Source of the DNA: a bacterium 0.1xD8-71
GTDB lineage: Bacteria > Bacillota > Clostridia > Lachnospirales > Lachnospiraceae
NCBI GenBank assembly: GCA_003612405.1
Contig: RAYR01000011.1
Coordinates: forward strand, 119,356 to 183,355
Direction of reading: 5' to 3'
DNA length: 64,000 nucleotides
Shown here: positions 55,192-63,914 of the stretch, piece after piece
Layout of the letters: each line of letters begins with the position of its first letter
Numbering within the stretch: position 1 is the first letter of the stretch
Notes under the pieces: generated by a model
Database searches by the model: none
The model's input: the letters and a program-made list of their open reading frames with translations, nothing else
What the model was told of the DNA's origin: nothing
Program-made: the position numbers and the translations under genes

Positions 55192-55470
55192 TTACAAAAA
55201 GAAACTGGTCTTATCATCTTCCTTCCCCCAGAATTCCTTATCTAACCATTTCTCCTGCCGGCTTTTGAAAATAATAACAGAATCAATATCCTTATCAATG
55301 TATGGTCTTAGTTCCTGCTGTAATTTTGCAAGTTGAACCTTCGATATCTCTCCCTCGAAGACTGAGTTCTGAATATGAGACAGATATTTCTTACAGGTCT
55401 TAAAAACATGAGACCAGCGCTTCTGTCCATTATTATCCTGATTGATATCGTACACCAATACTACATACAT
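55192..55470 (-). CDS. cas2: CRISPR-associated endonuclease Cas2
   Basis: Structural partner of Cas1 in spacer integration. 92 residues: YVVLVYDINQDNNGQKRW with the conserved Asp after the first strand, and SHIQNSVFEGEISKVQLAKL. Last gene of the cas operon, 185 bases from the array. GGAGGTAAAAT before the ATG is part of a short direct repeat that flanks the inserted hairpin element upstream. Confidence 0.96.
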   Translation of the reverse strand: MYVVLVYDINQDNNGQKRWSHVFKTCKKYLSHIQNSVFEGEISKVQLAKLQQELRPYIDKDIDSVIIFKSRQEKWLDKEFWGKEDDKTSFFL

Positions 55471-55483
55471 ATTTTACCTCCAT

Positions 55484-55626
55484 GCCGGAGCTCTTTTGGC
55501 GAAGGCACGCGCTGAGAATAAAAGTTTTCCGAAGGAATACTTTTATTCTCAGCTGTGATTCCGAGTTTGTGACTCCGACACAAACTCGCGGCTGAAAAAT
55601 CAGCACATCAGTGTGATTTTTCAACC
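55484..55626 (-). mobile_element. Hairpin element inserted between cas1 and cas2
   Basis: 143 bases made of three strong hairpins: 55512-55552 (14-bp arms CTGAGAATAAAAGT plus an inner TTCC/GGAA), 55562-55588 (CGAGTTTGTG arms) and 55593-55623 (TGAAAAATCA arms). It is flanked by ATGGTGGTAA (55636-55627) and ATGGAGGTAA (55483-55474), 9 of 10 identical, as a target duplication would be. Its ends, TGAAAAATCACACTGA and GCTCCGG, recur in the element at 59597-59675. No coding capacity. Confidence 0.65.
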
Positions 55627-56619
55627 TTACCACCATATTTTAAACCCTTCATATTCTTTTTCTCCAATCAGATGTTTGGTCAGTTTATATGCCTCCAGGC
55701 GCATTAAATATTGATAACTCACCTGCCGCCCTAATTCCTTATGCATAATTGTTTTCTTCAGGCGCTCTTCCAGTTCCCTTGCGATCAGACCGGAAGCGTC
55801 TTTTGTAAGATGCAGGAAATTCAGTTCTTTGGTAAAGCTGTCCTCTGTAATCTGCCGGCGGTTCAACAATGAAAAAATCAGCCTGTCCCCGATAAGCGGC
55901 TTAAATACCTCTGCAATATCCAGGCAGAGGGAAAATCTCCGTACTCCCGGTTCATGTAAATAGCTGATGGTCGGATTTAATTGTGTATGATATATTTCAC
56001 TTAAGACCTTTGCATAAATCATTGAATTCACAAATGATATCAATGAATTTATCATGTTATCCGGTGGATGCATCACTCTTTTTTCAAAATGAATCTCCTG
56101 ATCCACAACCACATTCCAGGCAGCATAATAATGTCTTCTGATATTTCCTTCTATCCCCATCAGTTCCTGGATGGAGCTTGTCTCCGGTATTTTCTTTCGC
56201 AAATCATCCACTTCTTTCATATAGGCAGAGACATCCTTACCTCTTCCGTTATAATAGCGCAGATTTCTGTAGATGTTATCTGCCGCCGCTTCAATAAATT
56301 TTCTGGCAATCACCATTCTTTTCTCGTAATCCGAATAATGCTCCACCTGCTTTACCAAAAGCTGTCCCGCCAACAGTTTTTCCTTAGGATAAAAGCTTCC
56401 AGTATAAAAATTATAATAATTAAAAAAGTGGATGGGGATACCGTACTGTGATATGTAACTGATAAAGGAGGTATTGAAAGTCATTTCAGACATCACATAG
56501 ATATCACCGATACGCTCTATGGGAATATCTCGTTTCTCACCTTCGCAGGGTATAAATTGCAATGTGTTATCTTTTCTTCTCAAATCACCACTATTATAAA
56601 CATAAAAGCTCTGTCCCAT
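55627..56619 (-). CDS. cas1: CRISPR-associated endonuclease/integrase Cas1
   Basis: Spacer integrase, 330 residues, type I-B form. Metal ligands: Glu in MGIEGNIRRHYYAAW, His in LHEPGVRRFSLCLDIAE, and the following Asp/Glu in the same helix (LDIAEVFKPLIGDR). The N-terminal beta domain begins GQSFYVYNSGDLRRKDNTL. It lies 45 bases after cas4. Confidence 0.97.
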   Translation of the reverse strand: MGQSFYVYNSGDLRRKDNTLQFIPCEGEKRDIPIERIGDIYVMSEMTFNTSFISYISQYGIPIHFFNYYNFYTGSFYPKEKLLAGQLLVKQVEHYSDYEKRMVIARKFIEAAADNIYRNLRYYNGRGKDVSAYMKEVDDLRKKIPETSSIQELMGIEGNIRRHYYAAWNVVVDQEIHFEKRVMHPPDNMINSLISFVNSMIYAKVLSEIYHTQLNPTISYLHEPGVRRFSLCLDIAEVFKPLIGDRLIFSLLNRRQITEDSFTKELNFLHLTKDASGLIARELEERLKKTIMHKELGRQVSYQYLMRLEAYKLTKHLIGEKEYEGFKIWW

Positions 56620-56664
56620 GTCTCCTCCTATGGTATACTTTTAGCAATCTTTTCCTTAAATCCG

Positions 56665-57159
56665 TTAAATAAAACATAAATCATGGTAGGCACATTTTTT
56701 GCATATTTTCTCCACGCAAAATTCCGGTGGCTGCATCTGTTCTCTCAATACATGAATCTCACTTATAATTTTTTGCAACTGTTCTTCATCTTCCTGTGAC
56801 AATTCCACCATAAGATTTTTCTTCAAAAGTGGATAGTCAATTTTGGCCTTTAATCCATCTACGCCTCTCTGTTTCAAATAATAGAGATAATATTTAACCT
56901 GCCAGATGCCAGCCTCTTCGATAGCTCTGCTTTTTTTCACCTCATGCAGTTCTTTGTGTTCTTTGATAAAGTCAATGTTAATTACATTATCAATGTTAAT
57001 GTGTTTCTCGCCTCTCTGATAGCTATTTTCATCTAATAATTTGCCAAGCATGACATCTTCATTTTCTGCTTCCATGCTGATTTCATGGATAAAGTACCAC
57101 AATTTCCTTTTGCAGACAAAATAATAATATATCATTACCCCCGTAATCCGCTCTTCCAT
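56665..57159 (-). CDS. cas4: CRISPR-associated exonuclease Cas4
   Basis: Trims prespacers and selects those with a PAM. 164 residues of PD-(D/E)XK fold with a four-Cys iron-sulfur site: the first Cys in YYYFVCKRKLWYF and the others in CVEKICKKCAYHDLCFI at the C-terminus. The nuclease core includes the VINIDFIKEHKELHEVKKSR strand-helix. The start at 57159 has GGAG five bases upstream and clears the cas3 stop by 16 bases. Confidence 0.95.
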   Translation of the reverse strand: MEERITGVMIYYYFVCKRKLWYFIHEISMEAENEDVMLGKLLDENSYQRGEKHINIDNVINIDFIKEHKELHEVKKSRAIEEAGIWQVKYYLYYLKQRGVDGLKAKIDYPLLKKNLMVELSQEDEEQLQKIISEIHVLREQMQPPEFCVEKICKKCAYHDLCFI

Positions 57160-57175
57160 TCTTCTCCCGCTCTTT

Positions 57176-59596
57176 CTATACAAAAATCGGTGTTTCCTCT
57201 ACTTTTTGAAACTTTTGGGCCCGAAACCCAAGTTCACTATCATAATCGCAATCAAGGACCGTTATCGTTTCATAGGTTCCTATCTTTACCGGCGGATAAA
57301 ATTGTGCAGACATCCTTTTACGAACAGCTTTGTTATAAGCATCCACAATATAATTTTGCACCGGAACAGTATATTGCATGATATGGTTGCGCTCTTTGAT
57401 TTTCTCAATCATACTGGTATTAGAAGAGCGCAGTTTCTTGGCACCATCTTCTATCTCCTGTTGATAAGCCTCATAAATACAAGCCGGAATCACATCTTTG
57501 GTAAAGATATCTCCCCTGATTTTGATATCCTTTTTCGCCAATTCATACAATACAATATCCTTTAACGCTCCCATCTGCTTCTTATATTTCTGCATATAAT
57601 TGGTGTCGGACAATCTTTCCATGGTAAAATATTTTTCCATCATGTCTATTTTACATCCCTCTGACAGTGCTCCCCCTTCTTCATATCCCAGGGATTCCTC
57701 TAGGGCGAGTTTAGACAGGTCAAAAATATCCTGGTCGATAAAAGCAGTGTTATTCCCGCTTTGGTTTCTGCCAGCCACATAGAGCGGCTCTAAATACTTT
57801 TCCTCTATCTGCGTATAGACATAACAATTATAGTCACAAACTTCCTTTTTACCCTTTCTGTTCACCCTTCCCATTCGCTGTAACAAAGAAGGGGTATCCT
57901 GTAACTCCGTATACAGATAATCAAAATCAATATCCAGGCTTGCCTCCACAAGGGATGTACTGATCCAGATAACAGTTTCTGTGTGTGCAAATGCACCGCA
58001 CACACAGATTGCATCTTCCTTCTGCGCCCTGTCACGGCGTATGAACTTAGAGTGAAGCAGATGCACTCTGTTTTTATTTTGCTCCCCTAACTGCTTACAA
58101 AGTTCCTGGTACATCCACTGCGCTTTTGTGATCGTATTACAGATAACCAGTATTTTGCCTGACGTTTCTCCAGACTTGTCAGAATCATTCTCTTCCATGG
58201 AACCGGTCATATCTCTCTTATGCATACACTGCCAAAACTTTTCTGAAATCGCCTCCGTATCAATCAACGAAGGGATGATTTTCACCTTATGCCGCACCTG
58301 TTGTCTATCACAAAATACGCCGTAATCAAATGGCCCGATTTCTTCTTCCATCAATTCTTTGACAAAAGGCGCCAGGGTTGCCGTTGTGACAGCAATTTTT
58401 CCTCCTGCCTCCCGAATCATTTTTAATCCATAGATCAAGTCTGCCAGCAGATCCGCTCCGTACATCTGGATCTCATCAATCACGATTTTAGAATAGGCGA
58501 GTGTCGCCAGCTTCAATTCATAGGTCTGGTACTGAAAAACAAAGTCAAACAGCTGATCCACGGTTGATATGGTAAGAGGCATGGCCAACTGCCTGCTCCG
58601 ATTATGATCAGTCATCACATCCATCTCCTGGCAGGCAGTGTCCCCTGTATTCTGACTGTATCCCCCTTCCTTCTCCTGCTGCTCCAATAATTTGGAAACC
58701 GCATCTGAATGTAACAGACCAAGCTGTTTTTCTATCCCATCAGCGCTCTCATCCTTGATGATTTCTTCCCTGATCCTGTCATACATTTTATTGATTGCTG
58801 TTTTCACCGGCAGGAAAATGAATCCTTTATGGTCGCCAATCCATAACAATGCCGCCTCTGTCTTGCCCATGCCGGTCTGACCCACCACCATAATATTCCT
58901 GTCCTGTCTCTCCAGGCAAAACCTCTGCATTTCGTTACATAAATAATGGTTTTCCTCAAAGAACTGTCTGGTCTTACGCATCAGAAAATCATTGGGATAC
59001 TCAATTTCCGTCTCACCGCTGGCCGCATAATCACACTTGTGCAAAAGACCCTTTACCAGAATCATCTTCTGTTTTGTCTCTGATTGTTTCAGGTAAGTTA
59101 TAATCTTTGTTATTGCTTTCCCGCCCGGATACCTGGCACAGCTCCACTGGGCAAGTAGTTCTTCCGCCAGTTCCCGTTTCTCATGATCCTCCAAAAGCCG
59201 GAATACATCCCCATAATCATGATGAAAACCAACCGCAAACAGCAGCATATAATATTCCGGCGAGGCATCTTTTGGCATTAGGTACATGGATAAAACATTA
59301 TGGGGGATTTCCTTCTCCTCATCAAATCTCAGTTCGTGATGCTCTAACCGCTCCTGCATCCTGGGGTTTGCTTTCCCCAGGTCATGATATTCACACGCCT
59401 TGCACAACAACTCATAAATCTCTCGATTGATATAGTGCAAATCCAAAAGCACCTTTGCGCGCTCCAATAGCGCATGGTTATGTGCTGCTATGGTAATGCC
59501 GTCGCTTTTGGCCGCCTGTTTTATCATCTCCCCCATCTCGTGGTCAAATAATTCCCTTGTCCTGTTTCCCTCTGTTTTTTCCATACTAATCCCCAT
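57176..59596 (-). CDS. cas3: CRISPR-associated helicase/nuclease Cas3
   Basis: Degrades target DNA after Cascade binding. 806 residues. HD nuclease domain at the N-terminus (LFDHEMGEM, AAHNHALLERAK, CEYHDLGKANP, and VGFHHDYGDV). SF2 helicase motifs: VVGQTGMGKTEAAL, IVIDEIQMYG, AVTTATLAPF, STSLVEASLDIDFDYLY, LLQRMGRVNRKGK. All key residues are present. The first ATG (59596) has no good ribosome-binding site, as an inserted element separates it from the AAGGAAG that follows cas5; the ATG at 59584 has only GGGGA. Confidence 0.96.
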   Translation of the reverse strand: MGISMEKTEGNRTRELFDHEMGEMIKQAAKSDGITIAAHNHALLERAKVLLDLHYINREIYELLCKACEYHDLGKANPRMQERLEHHELRFDEEKEIPHNVLSMYLMPKDASPEYYMLLFAVGFHHDYGDVFRLLEDHEKRELAEELLAQWSCARYPGGKAITKIITYLKQSETKQKMILVKGLLHKCDYAASGETEIEYPNDFLMRKTRQFFEENHYLCNEMQRFCLERQDRNIMVVGQTGMGKTEAALLWIGDHKGFIFLPVKTAINKMYDRIREEIIKDESADGIEKQLGLLHSDAVSKLLEQQEKEGGYSQNTGDTACQEMDVMTDHNRSRQLAMPLTISTVDQLFDFVFQYQTYELKLATLAYSKIVIDEIQMYGADLLADLIYGLKMIREAGGKIAVTTATLAPFVKELMEEEIGPFDYGVFCDRQQVRHKVKIIPSLIDTEAISEKFWQCMHKRDMTGSMEENDSDKSGETSGKILVICNTITKAQWMYQELCKQLGEQNKNRVHLLHSKFIRRDRAQKEDAICVCGAFAHTETVIWISTSLVEASLDIDFDYLYTELQDTPSLLQRMGRVNRKGKKEVCDYNCYVYTQIEEKYLEPLYVAGRNQSGNNTAFIDQDIFDLSKLALEESLGYEEGGALSEGCKIDMMEKYFTMERLSDTNYMQKYKKQMGALKDIVLYELAKKDIKIRGDIFTKDVIPACIYEAYQQEIEDGAKKLRSSNTSMIEKIKERNHIMQYTVPVQNYIVDAYNKAVRKRMSAQFYPPVKIGTYETITVLDCDYDSELGFRAQKFQKVEETPIFV

Positions 59597-59675
59597 TCCG
59601 GAGCGTTCACGCGACGGGGCGACGCAAATCTCAAATTTGCGTGTGAAAAATCAGCACTTCAGTGTGATTTTTCAC
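59597..59675 (-). mobile_element. Hairpin element inserted between cas5 and cas3
   Basis: 79 bases holding GTGTGAAAAATCA / TGATTTTTCACAC and ACGCAAAT / ATTTGCGT hairpins, ending GCTCCGGA. It is flanked by perfect 12-bp direct repeats ATGGGGATTAGT (59687-59676 and 59596-59585). The outer copy still has the AAGGAAG of the presumed original cas3 start and opens an 18-codon frame (MGISVKNHTEVLIFHTQI) that stops inside the element. Confidence 0.7.
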
Positions 59676-59700
59676 ACTAATCCCCATGCAGATTTCTTCC

Positions 59701-60798
59701 TTACACAAAGTTTACAATATAATATTTTCCATTCTCCAGCCAGTCCACAAAGATACCGTCCTCTTCTCCCACATAACCCATCTCATATTGGGATGCATAC
59801 AATACTTTCTTCTGTTCAAAGACTCTCTTGCCATCTTCTCCAATAGTATATAGTTTGGGCATTGCATATTTGGTTCCGATAATCTGTCTTCTCATTCCCT
59901 TGTGCTTCGTATAGACTTTTTGCTTCCTTACATTTGCAAGCGCAAGGTAAGCATAATACTCTGAGGTAAGTCCTTCCTCACATTCGGCAAGGGTAACCCA
60001 TTTTGCGTCATTTACCTCCACAAAATCCTCACTTCTTCCCAGAGACGTAATATTGTATACATTGGCATAAATATCCTCCATTGTCTTTCGGTCTTTGGAA
60101 GTAATATGTATGATCAGATCAATATCCGACAGCAGCTCATATTGTTTGATTGAAGTCGTCAGCACCCGGAATCGGGAATAGGGAAGGGTATAGGTATTTG
60201 TCTCATATTCGGAAAACTCTTTTTCCATCTTCTTGATTTCTTCACTGATACCCTTTTCCAGTTCCTTTACCTTCACAAGCTCCTGGGACGATTTATCCAA
60301 CTGTTTTCTCTGTTCAGCAAGCCTTTTTTTCTCTTCCTTTAACCGTCCTATTTCCGGTTTGAACTTTTCACTTTTCAGAGTCTGTACTTCTCTTCCCTTT
60401 TGTTTGAGGCTTTGGTATTCTTCCAAAAGTTCCTGATTGTTCACCCTGATATCTGTATTTCTTTCAAAACTGCTGCCCTGCTTTTTGGCCTCCGCCACCT
60501 TGATAAATGCCGTACTGAGCATACTCTCATTTGTCATTTTGACAAGAATACCTCTGTCGTCAAAGGTGGAGTTTAAGAAATTATAATCCCGGTATACCCT
60601 TCTGTTTAGTGCCCCATATTTCCCCTGTATGCTGACATCCATCTCATGGGTATCCGTATAGCCGCACGCCTTGTGAATCGCCCCGATCACGGTGGAAAAG
60701 GGAGGCAGTGGATAGGTCATCTTATTATCAAAAGCTCCCGGTTTCCGGTAATTGGCACTGGATTGATGAAGTACCAGCCGTATTGCCTCTTTGCTCAT
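59701..60798 (-). CDS. cas5: Cas5 (type I-B) with a coiled-coil insertion
   Basis: Cascade subunit that holds the crRNA 5' handle. 365 residues, longer than the usual 200-260. The N-terminal RAMP part is typical: AIRLVLHQSSANYRKPGAF, then MTYPLPPFSTVIGAIHKA. Residues 124-198 form a predicted coiled coil (LKEEKKRLAEQRKQLDKSSQ, VKELEKGISEEIKKMEKEF) inserted before the second half (YTLPYSRFRVLTTSIKQYEL and following). The start at 60798 (MSKEA) has GAAGGTGTGCGG. The frame across the insert is intact. Confidence 0.88.
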   Translation of the reverse strand: MSKEAIRLVLHQSSANYRKPGAFDNKMTYPLPPFSTVIGAIHKACGYTDTHEMDVSIQGKYGALNRRVYRDYNFLNSTFDDRGILVKMTNESMLSTAFIKVAEAKKQGSSFERNTDIRVNNQELLEEYQSLKQKGREVQTLKSEKFKPEIGRLKEEKKRLAEQRKQLDKSSQELVKVKELEKGISEEIKKMEKEFSEYETNTYTLPYSRFRVLTTSIKQYELLSDIDLIIHITSKDRKTMEDIYANVYNITSLGRSEDFVEVNDAKWVTLAECEEGLTSEYYAYLALANVRKQKVYTKHKGMRRQIIGTKYAMPKLYTIGEDGKRVFEQKKVLYASQYEMGYVGEEDGIFVDWLENGKYYIVNFV

Positions 60799-60826
60799 CC
60801 GCACACCTTCTTCCTGTCTTCGCATA

Positions 60827-61708
60827 CTACTTGTAATATTCCTGCACCTGGCTCCGCAGTGTCTCAAAAAAGGCCGCCACACTTGTGGGATTTAATTTCT
60901 CGACCACTTCATCCTCATTGTCAAAGTTATTGCCACGAAGCAGTGCCACGGAATATCCTTTCTTTACTTTCAAAAGCAGATCTTCCGATAGCACAAGTTT
61001 ATTGTTCATCACTTTGACCACATTTTCAAAATAATGGGTCTTTCGGTCTGAGAATCCCCCCACAACAAAAATCGGTTCCGCATTATCCAGATTACCCTTT
61101 ACCACCAGGCTGAGATTTTCCACCGCACTAAGAAGACTGTTGACCCGCTCCGCCTTTTCCCTGCCGTCGGCTTCCTCTTCTGTAAAATTAGGGTCTGTAC
61201 CGATCATTTCCAGATCAATGGTCATGCTATATACGCGCAAAGACTTATCATACTCATACTGATAGGGCATTAATCCTGTCTTATCGGCGTCTTTCTGAAG
61301 ATTCAGATTATTTGCCTTTGCATAATTGCTCGCCAGGTACAGATTGTTATGAAAACGTGTCTCACTGACGAATGGATCACAGGCCACCGCATCTGTCAGA
61401 TAGAAGGAGCTGTTACGGATATAAGTATCCTTTCCCGTTGTCATATAGCCGCCTTCCAAAGCCCGGTTATTTGCCGCATTTCTTTCCGGTGTTGCCTCCT
61501 TTTGGGTAGCGCCGTCTACCGTGGTTACAAGGTCATCATACATCCCACTCTGTACCATAATCGCATTTTTCAGACTTTCACGGCTGCGAATCGTGTACAC
61601 ATGTCCTTTTCTGTATATTTTCTGCACACTGCCGATGTTTCCAAGACTTTCCGAATAATTGGAAGTCATATTCGCTATCACTGTCAATGTAATTGTTTTT
61701 TTCTCCAT
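60827..61708 (-). CDS. cas7: Cas7 (type I-B, Cst2/DevR-like) backbone subunit
   Basis: Multi-copy Cascade subunit that coats the crRNA. 293 residues: ITLTVIANMTSNYSESLGNI, the RNA-contact region GSVQKIYRKGHVYTIRSRES, and a Gly-containing C-terminal loop VVGGFSDRKTHYFENVVKV. The start at 61708 has AAAGGAG eight bases upstream. It lies 13 bases after cas8. Confidence 0.9.
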   Translation of the reverse strand: MEKKTITLTVIANMTSNYSESLGNIGSVQKIYRKGHVYTIRSRESLKNAIMVQSGMYDDLVTTVDGATQKEATPERNAANNRALEGGYMTTGKDTYIRNSSFYLTDAVACDPFVSETRFHNNLYLASNYAKANNLNLQKDADKTGLMPYQYEYDKSLRVYSMTIDLEMIGTDPNFTEEEADGREKAERVNSLLSAVENLSLVVKGNLDNAEPIFVVGGFSDRKTHYFENVVKVMNNKLVLSEDLLLKVKKGYSVALLRGNNFDNEDEVVEKLNPTSVAAFFETLRSQVQEYYK

Positions 61709-61721
61709 AATTCTCTCTCCT

Positions 61722-63173
61722 TTACACCTCATCCATTGTCCTGTTATCTGTTTCTTCGTCCCCTGTCCTGCCTTTTGCATACTCATTAAAATTATTTACA
61801 AAAGTATATGCCGCCTCCTTGTTGGCCTCAAAATCCTCAAACAAATCATAGGCAAAGGGGAAATATACATCTGTATAATTTGATAAACTAAGCAGTATTT
61901 CCGAAAATCTGTTGTAATCATGGAAAATAAGCGCACTCAAAAGCTTTGTCTGATAACTGTTGATCTTATTCTTCTGGTTCCTTCTTCTAAGCTCGGCCGT
62001 TGCCTTTTCGGCACATGCATATGCACTGCGCATGTTTTTGTTCATATTCTCACCTCCAATATTCAATTGACTGCGAATCAGTAGATTCAGCTGCAATATA
62101 TTCCACACTAATGTGCAGTAATTTGATGCTTTTTCATTGACATCCTTCTTTACCAGTGCTTCTATCAGGCCATCCATCAACTGTAGATTACTGACCGCGT
62201 TTGTCACTTCTTCCTGTATCTGTATATAGCCTTCATCCAGTTTCACGACTCTGCAAAACATCGTATAATTCTTAATTTTCCGGAATATGGCAATGCTCTC
62301 CCTCCGCAGATAAAATGTTTCAAAATAGGGATTGTCTACATTCTTCCTGATAATCTCCACATCAAAATCAATGAAATCCGAGGCATAGATAATATTCTCA
62401 AATAAAACCCTTCGGATATCCGCACTTCCCTGCATCTGCTGCTGTTCCCTGCATTTATCCCGTAGTATCCTGTTCGTCCGGACCAGCTGTCTGATTGTGG
62501 AATTATCATTGATAAAGAAGGACTCCCTTCCGATGGTAAACGCAAACGGAATAAAATCATAATACACACTGTCTGAGGAGCCAAAGAGTCCTGTGTCATA
62601 TCGGTAGGAAAGAGATTTGCCTTTCTTTGCAAAATCCACATAATACCCTTTCAGCCGGGCTGTCTCACCCTCGGGTTTCCGGAATATATTTTCATTGCAG
62701 AAGTTCCGGTACAGATTGGATTTGTTTCTATAGGTTTCCCTTAAGATGACCGTCCTGTTCTCCCGGATCAGATCCAGTATCTCCTCTTTGTTTGTGCCGT
62801 CAAATTTCTGTTTGGAGAAGATTTTCTTCATCACCGTATTGGCCGTCAGTCTGCCATTAATAAAATCCACTTCCTCTTTCGACCACTCCGTTTTATCAAG
62901 GGCTCTCTCCACCACACAGTGATGCAGTTCTTCTGCAAAACAATACTCAATGAAATCGTCCAGTTTTTCCTCTGTTATGTCTGCCGCATTGAATTTGAGG
63001 AAATCCAGCCCCTCGTCATATTCCGCATCGTCATCATAGACTTCTTCGGCCTGTTCAATCTCTTCCCGGTTATAGGGAATCTGCGCATAATCAAAAAAAC
63101 GAATCAATCCCACAATCGCGGCAGCATTTCTCCAGTCATCCGCTTCCAGATAATCTGTAAATTCTCCGCCCAA
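61722..63173 (-). CDS. cas8: Cas8 large subunit (type I-B, Cst1/Cas8b-like)
   Basis: Large Cascade subunit for PAM recognition. 483 residues with low overall similarity, assigned mostly by position between cas6 and cas7 and by size. It starts GGEFTDYLEADDWRNAAAI. The start codon is TTG at 63173, seven bases after AGGAGGG which overlaps the cas6 stop; an in-frame stop lies two codons upstream, so no ATG start is possible. No Cys-x2-Cys zinc motif, unlike some Cas8b forms. Confidence 0.82.
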   Translation of the reverse strand: MGGEFTDYLEADDWRNAAAIVGLIRFFDYAQIPYNREEIEQAEEVYDDDAEYDEGLDFLKFNAADITEEKLDDFIEYCFAEELHHCVVERALDKTEWSKEEVDFINGRLTANTVMKKIFSKQKFDGTNKEEILDLIRENRTVILRETYRNKSNLYRNFCNENIFRKPEGETARLKGYYVDFAKKGKSLSYRYDTGLFGSSDSVYYDFIPFAFTIGRESFFINDNSTIRQLVRTNRILRDKCREQQQMQGSADIRRVLFENIIYASDFIDFDVEIIRKNVDNPYFETFYLRRESIAIFRKIKNYTMFCRVVKLDEGYIQIQEEVTNAVSNLQLMDGLIEALVKKDVNEKASNYCTLVWNILQLNLLIRSQLNIGGENMNKNMRSAYACAEKATAELRRRNQKNKINSYQTKLLSALIFHDYNRFSEILLSLSNYTDVYFPFAYDLFEDFEANKEAAYTFVNNFNEYAKGRTGDEETDNRTMDEV

Positions 63174-63176
63174 TAC

Positions 63177-63914
63177 TCATCCCTCCTCTACAATATCCAA
63201 CATACCGAAACCTGCACTGCGTCTGCTGCAGGCACCATTTAGGTAAAAATGCTGCAAAATTTCCCTTTCCCCCGACACCGTAAAATCCGCTATGGTTGCA
63301 TCCAGATAAATTCCGTAATGTTTGACTACCACTTTTCGACCCATCACGAAATGAACCTTAATATCTGCTACGGCTGCCTCGTCAAATCCCGCCATTTCCG
63401 CCTGCGTTTTCAATGCCAGTTCCAGTCTGTCCGCATATCCTTCATCTTCACAGGTATAATATTTATCCCTGTTCGTTTCCCGATTATGTTCCCTCACCAC
63501 AAGCGATGATCCCGGCATTGTAACAAATCTAACAGTTGTGTCATTTGTTTCCTTCTGGTTGAGCTGGACTATATTTTTTAGGTAAATATAATTGCCATCC
63601 TCTGCCGGATATCTTTTATTCTTCTGATTTAAAAAAGCTAACATCAGGTACATGCCTGTCTGTCTCTTGTCATCAGCAGAAAACACCAAAGAGAACCTGT
63701 TATTGGCAAACTGCAATTTTTCTTTGGTGAACTTAGGCTTACTGACGATCAATGTCCAGGTAAAATCCTTTGTGTTGGTATCTGTATAGTAACGGTCTAA
63801 TAAATTGCCATTTACAGAATCTGCCAAAGAATGCTTAATGTAGCTTAGAACAAGGCGCCGGTAGTCTGCATTTATCTCCGACTGGTCCACCACGAAGTCA
63901 AGTTTAAACCTCAT
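63177..63914 (-). CDS. cas6: CRISPR RNA endonuclease Cas6
   Basis: Cuts the repeat RNA to make crRNAs. 245 residues, two ferredoxin-like folds, and the C-terminal Gly-rich loop (LNGACSRRSAGFGMLDIVEE) that marks Cas6. Near the start is MRFKLDFVVDQSEINADYRR. AAGGAGGGAAGCAG stands before the ATG. First gene of the cas operon; the 86 bases to the window edge carry its leader, and I see no confident promoter in them. Confidence 0.93.
   Translation of the reverse strand: MRFKLDFVVDQSEINADYRRLVLSYIKHSLADSVNGNLLDRYYTDTNTKDFTWTLIVSKPKFTKEKLQFANNRFSLVFSADDKRQTGMYLMLAFLNQKNKRYPAEDGNYIYLKNIVQLNQKETNDTTVRFVTMPGSSLVVREHNRETNRDKYYTCEDEGYADRLELALKTQAEMAGFDEAAVADIKVHFVMGRKVVVKHYGIYLDATIADFTVSGEREILQHFYLNGACSRRSAGFGMLDIVEEG

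Noticed and set aside
53499..55268. Plus-strand open frames with repeating FKFHSVSTYT or LNSILFLPI peptides at the leader end of the array
   Set aside because: Same cause: CRISPR repeats read through. The last one runs into the leader and cas2 antisense.
61722..63173. cas8 starting at an ATG
   Set aside because: The ATG that overlaps the cas6 stop is in another frame and gives a short product; only the TTG at 63173 with AGGAGGG opens the full frame.
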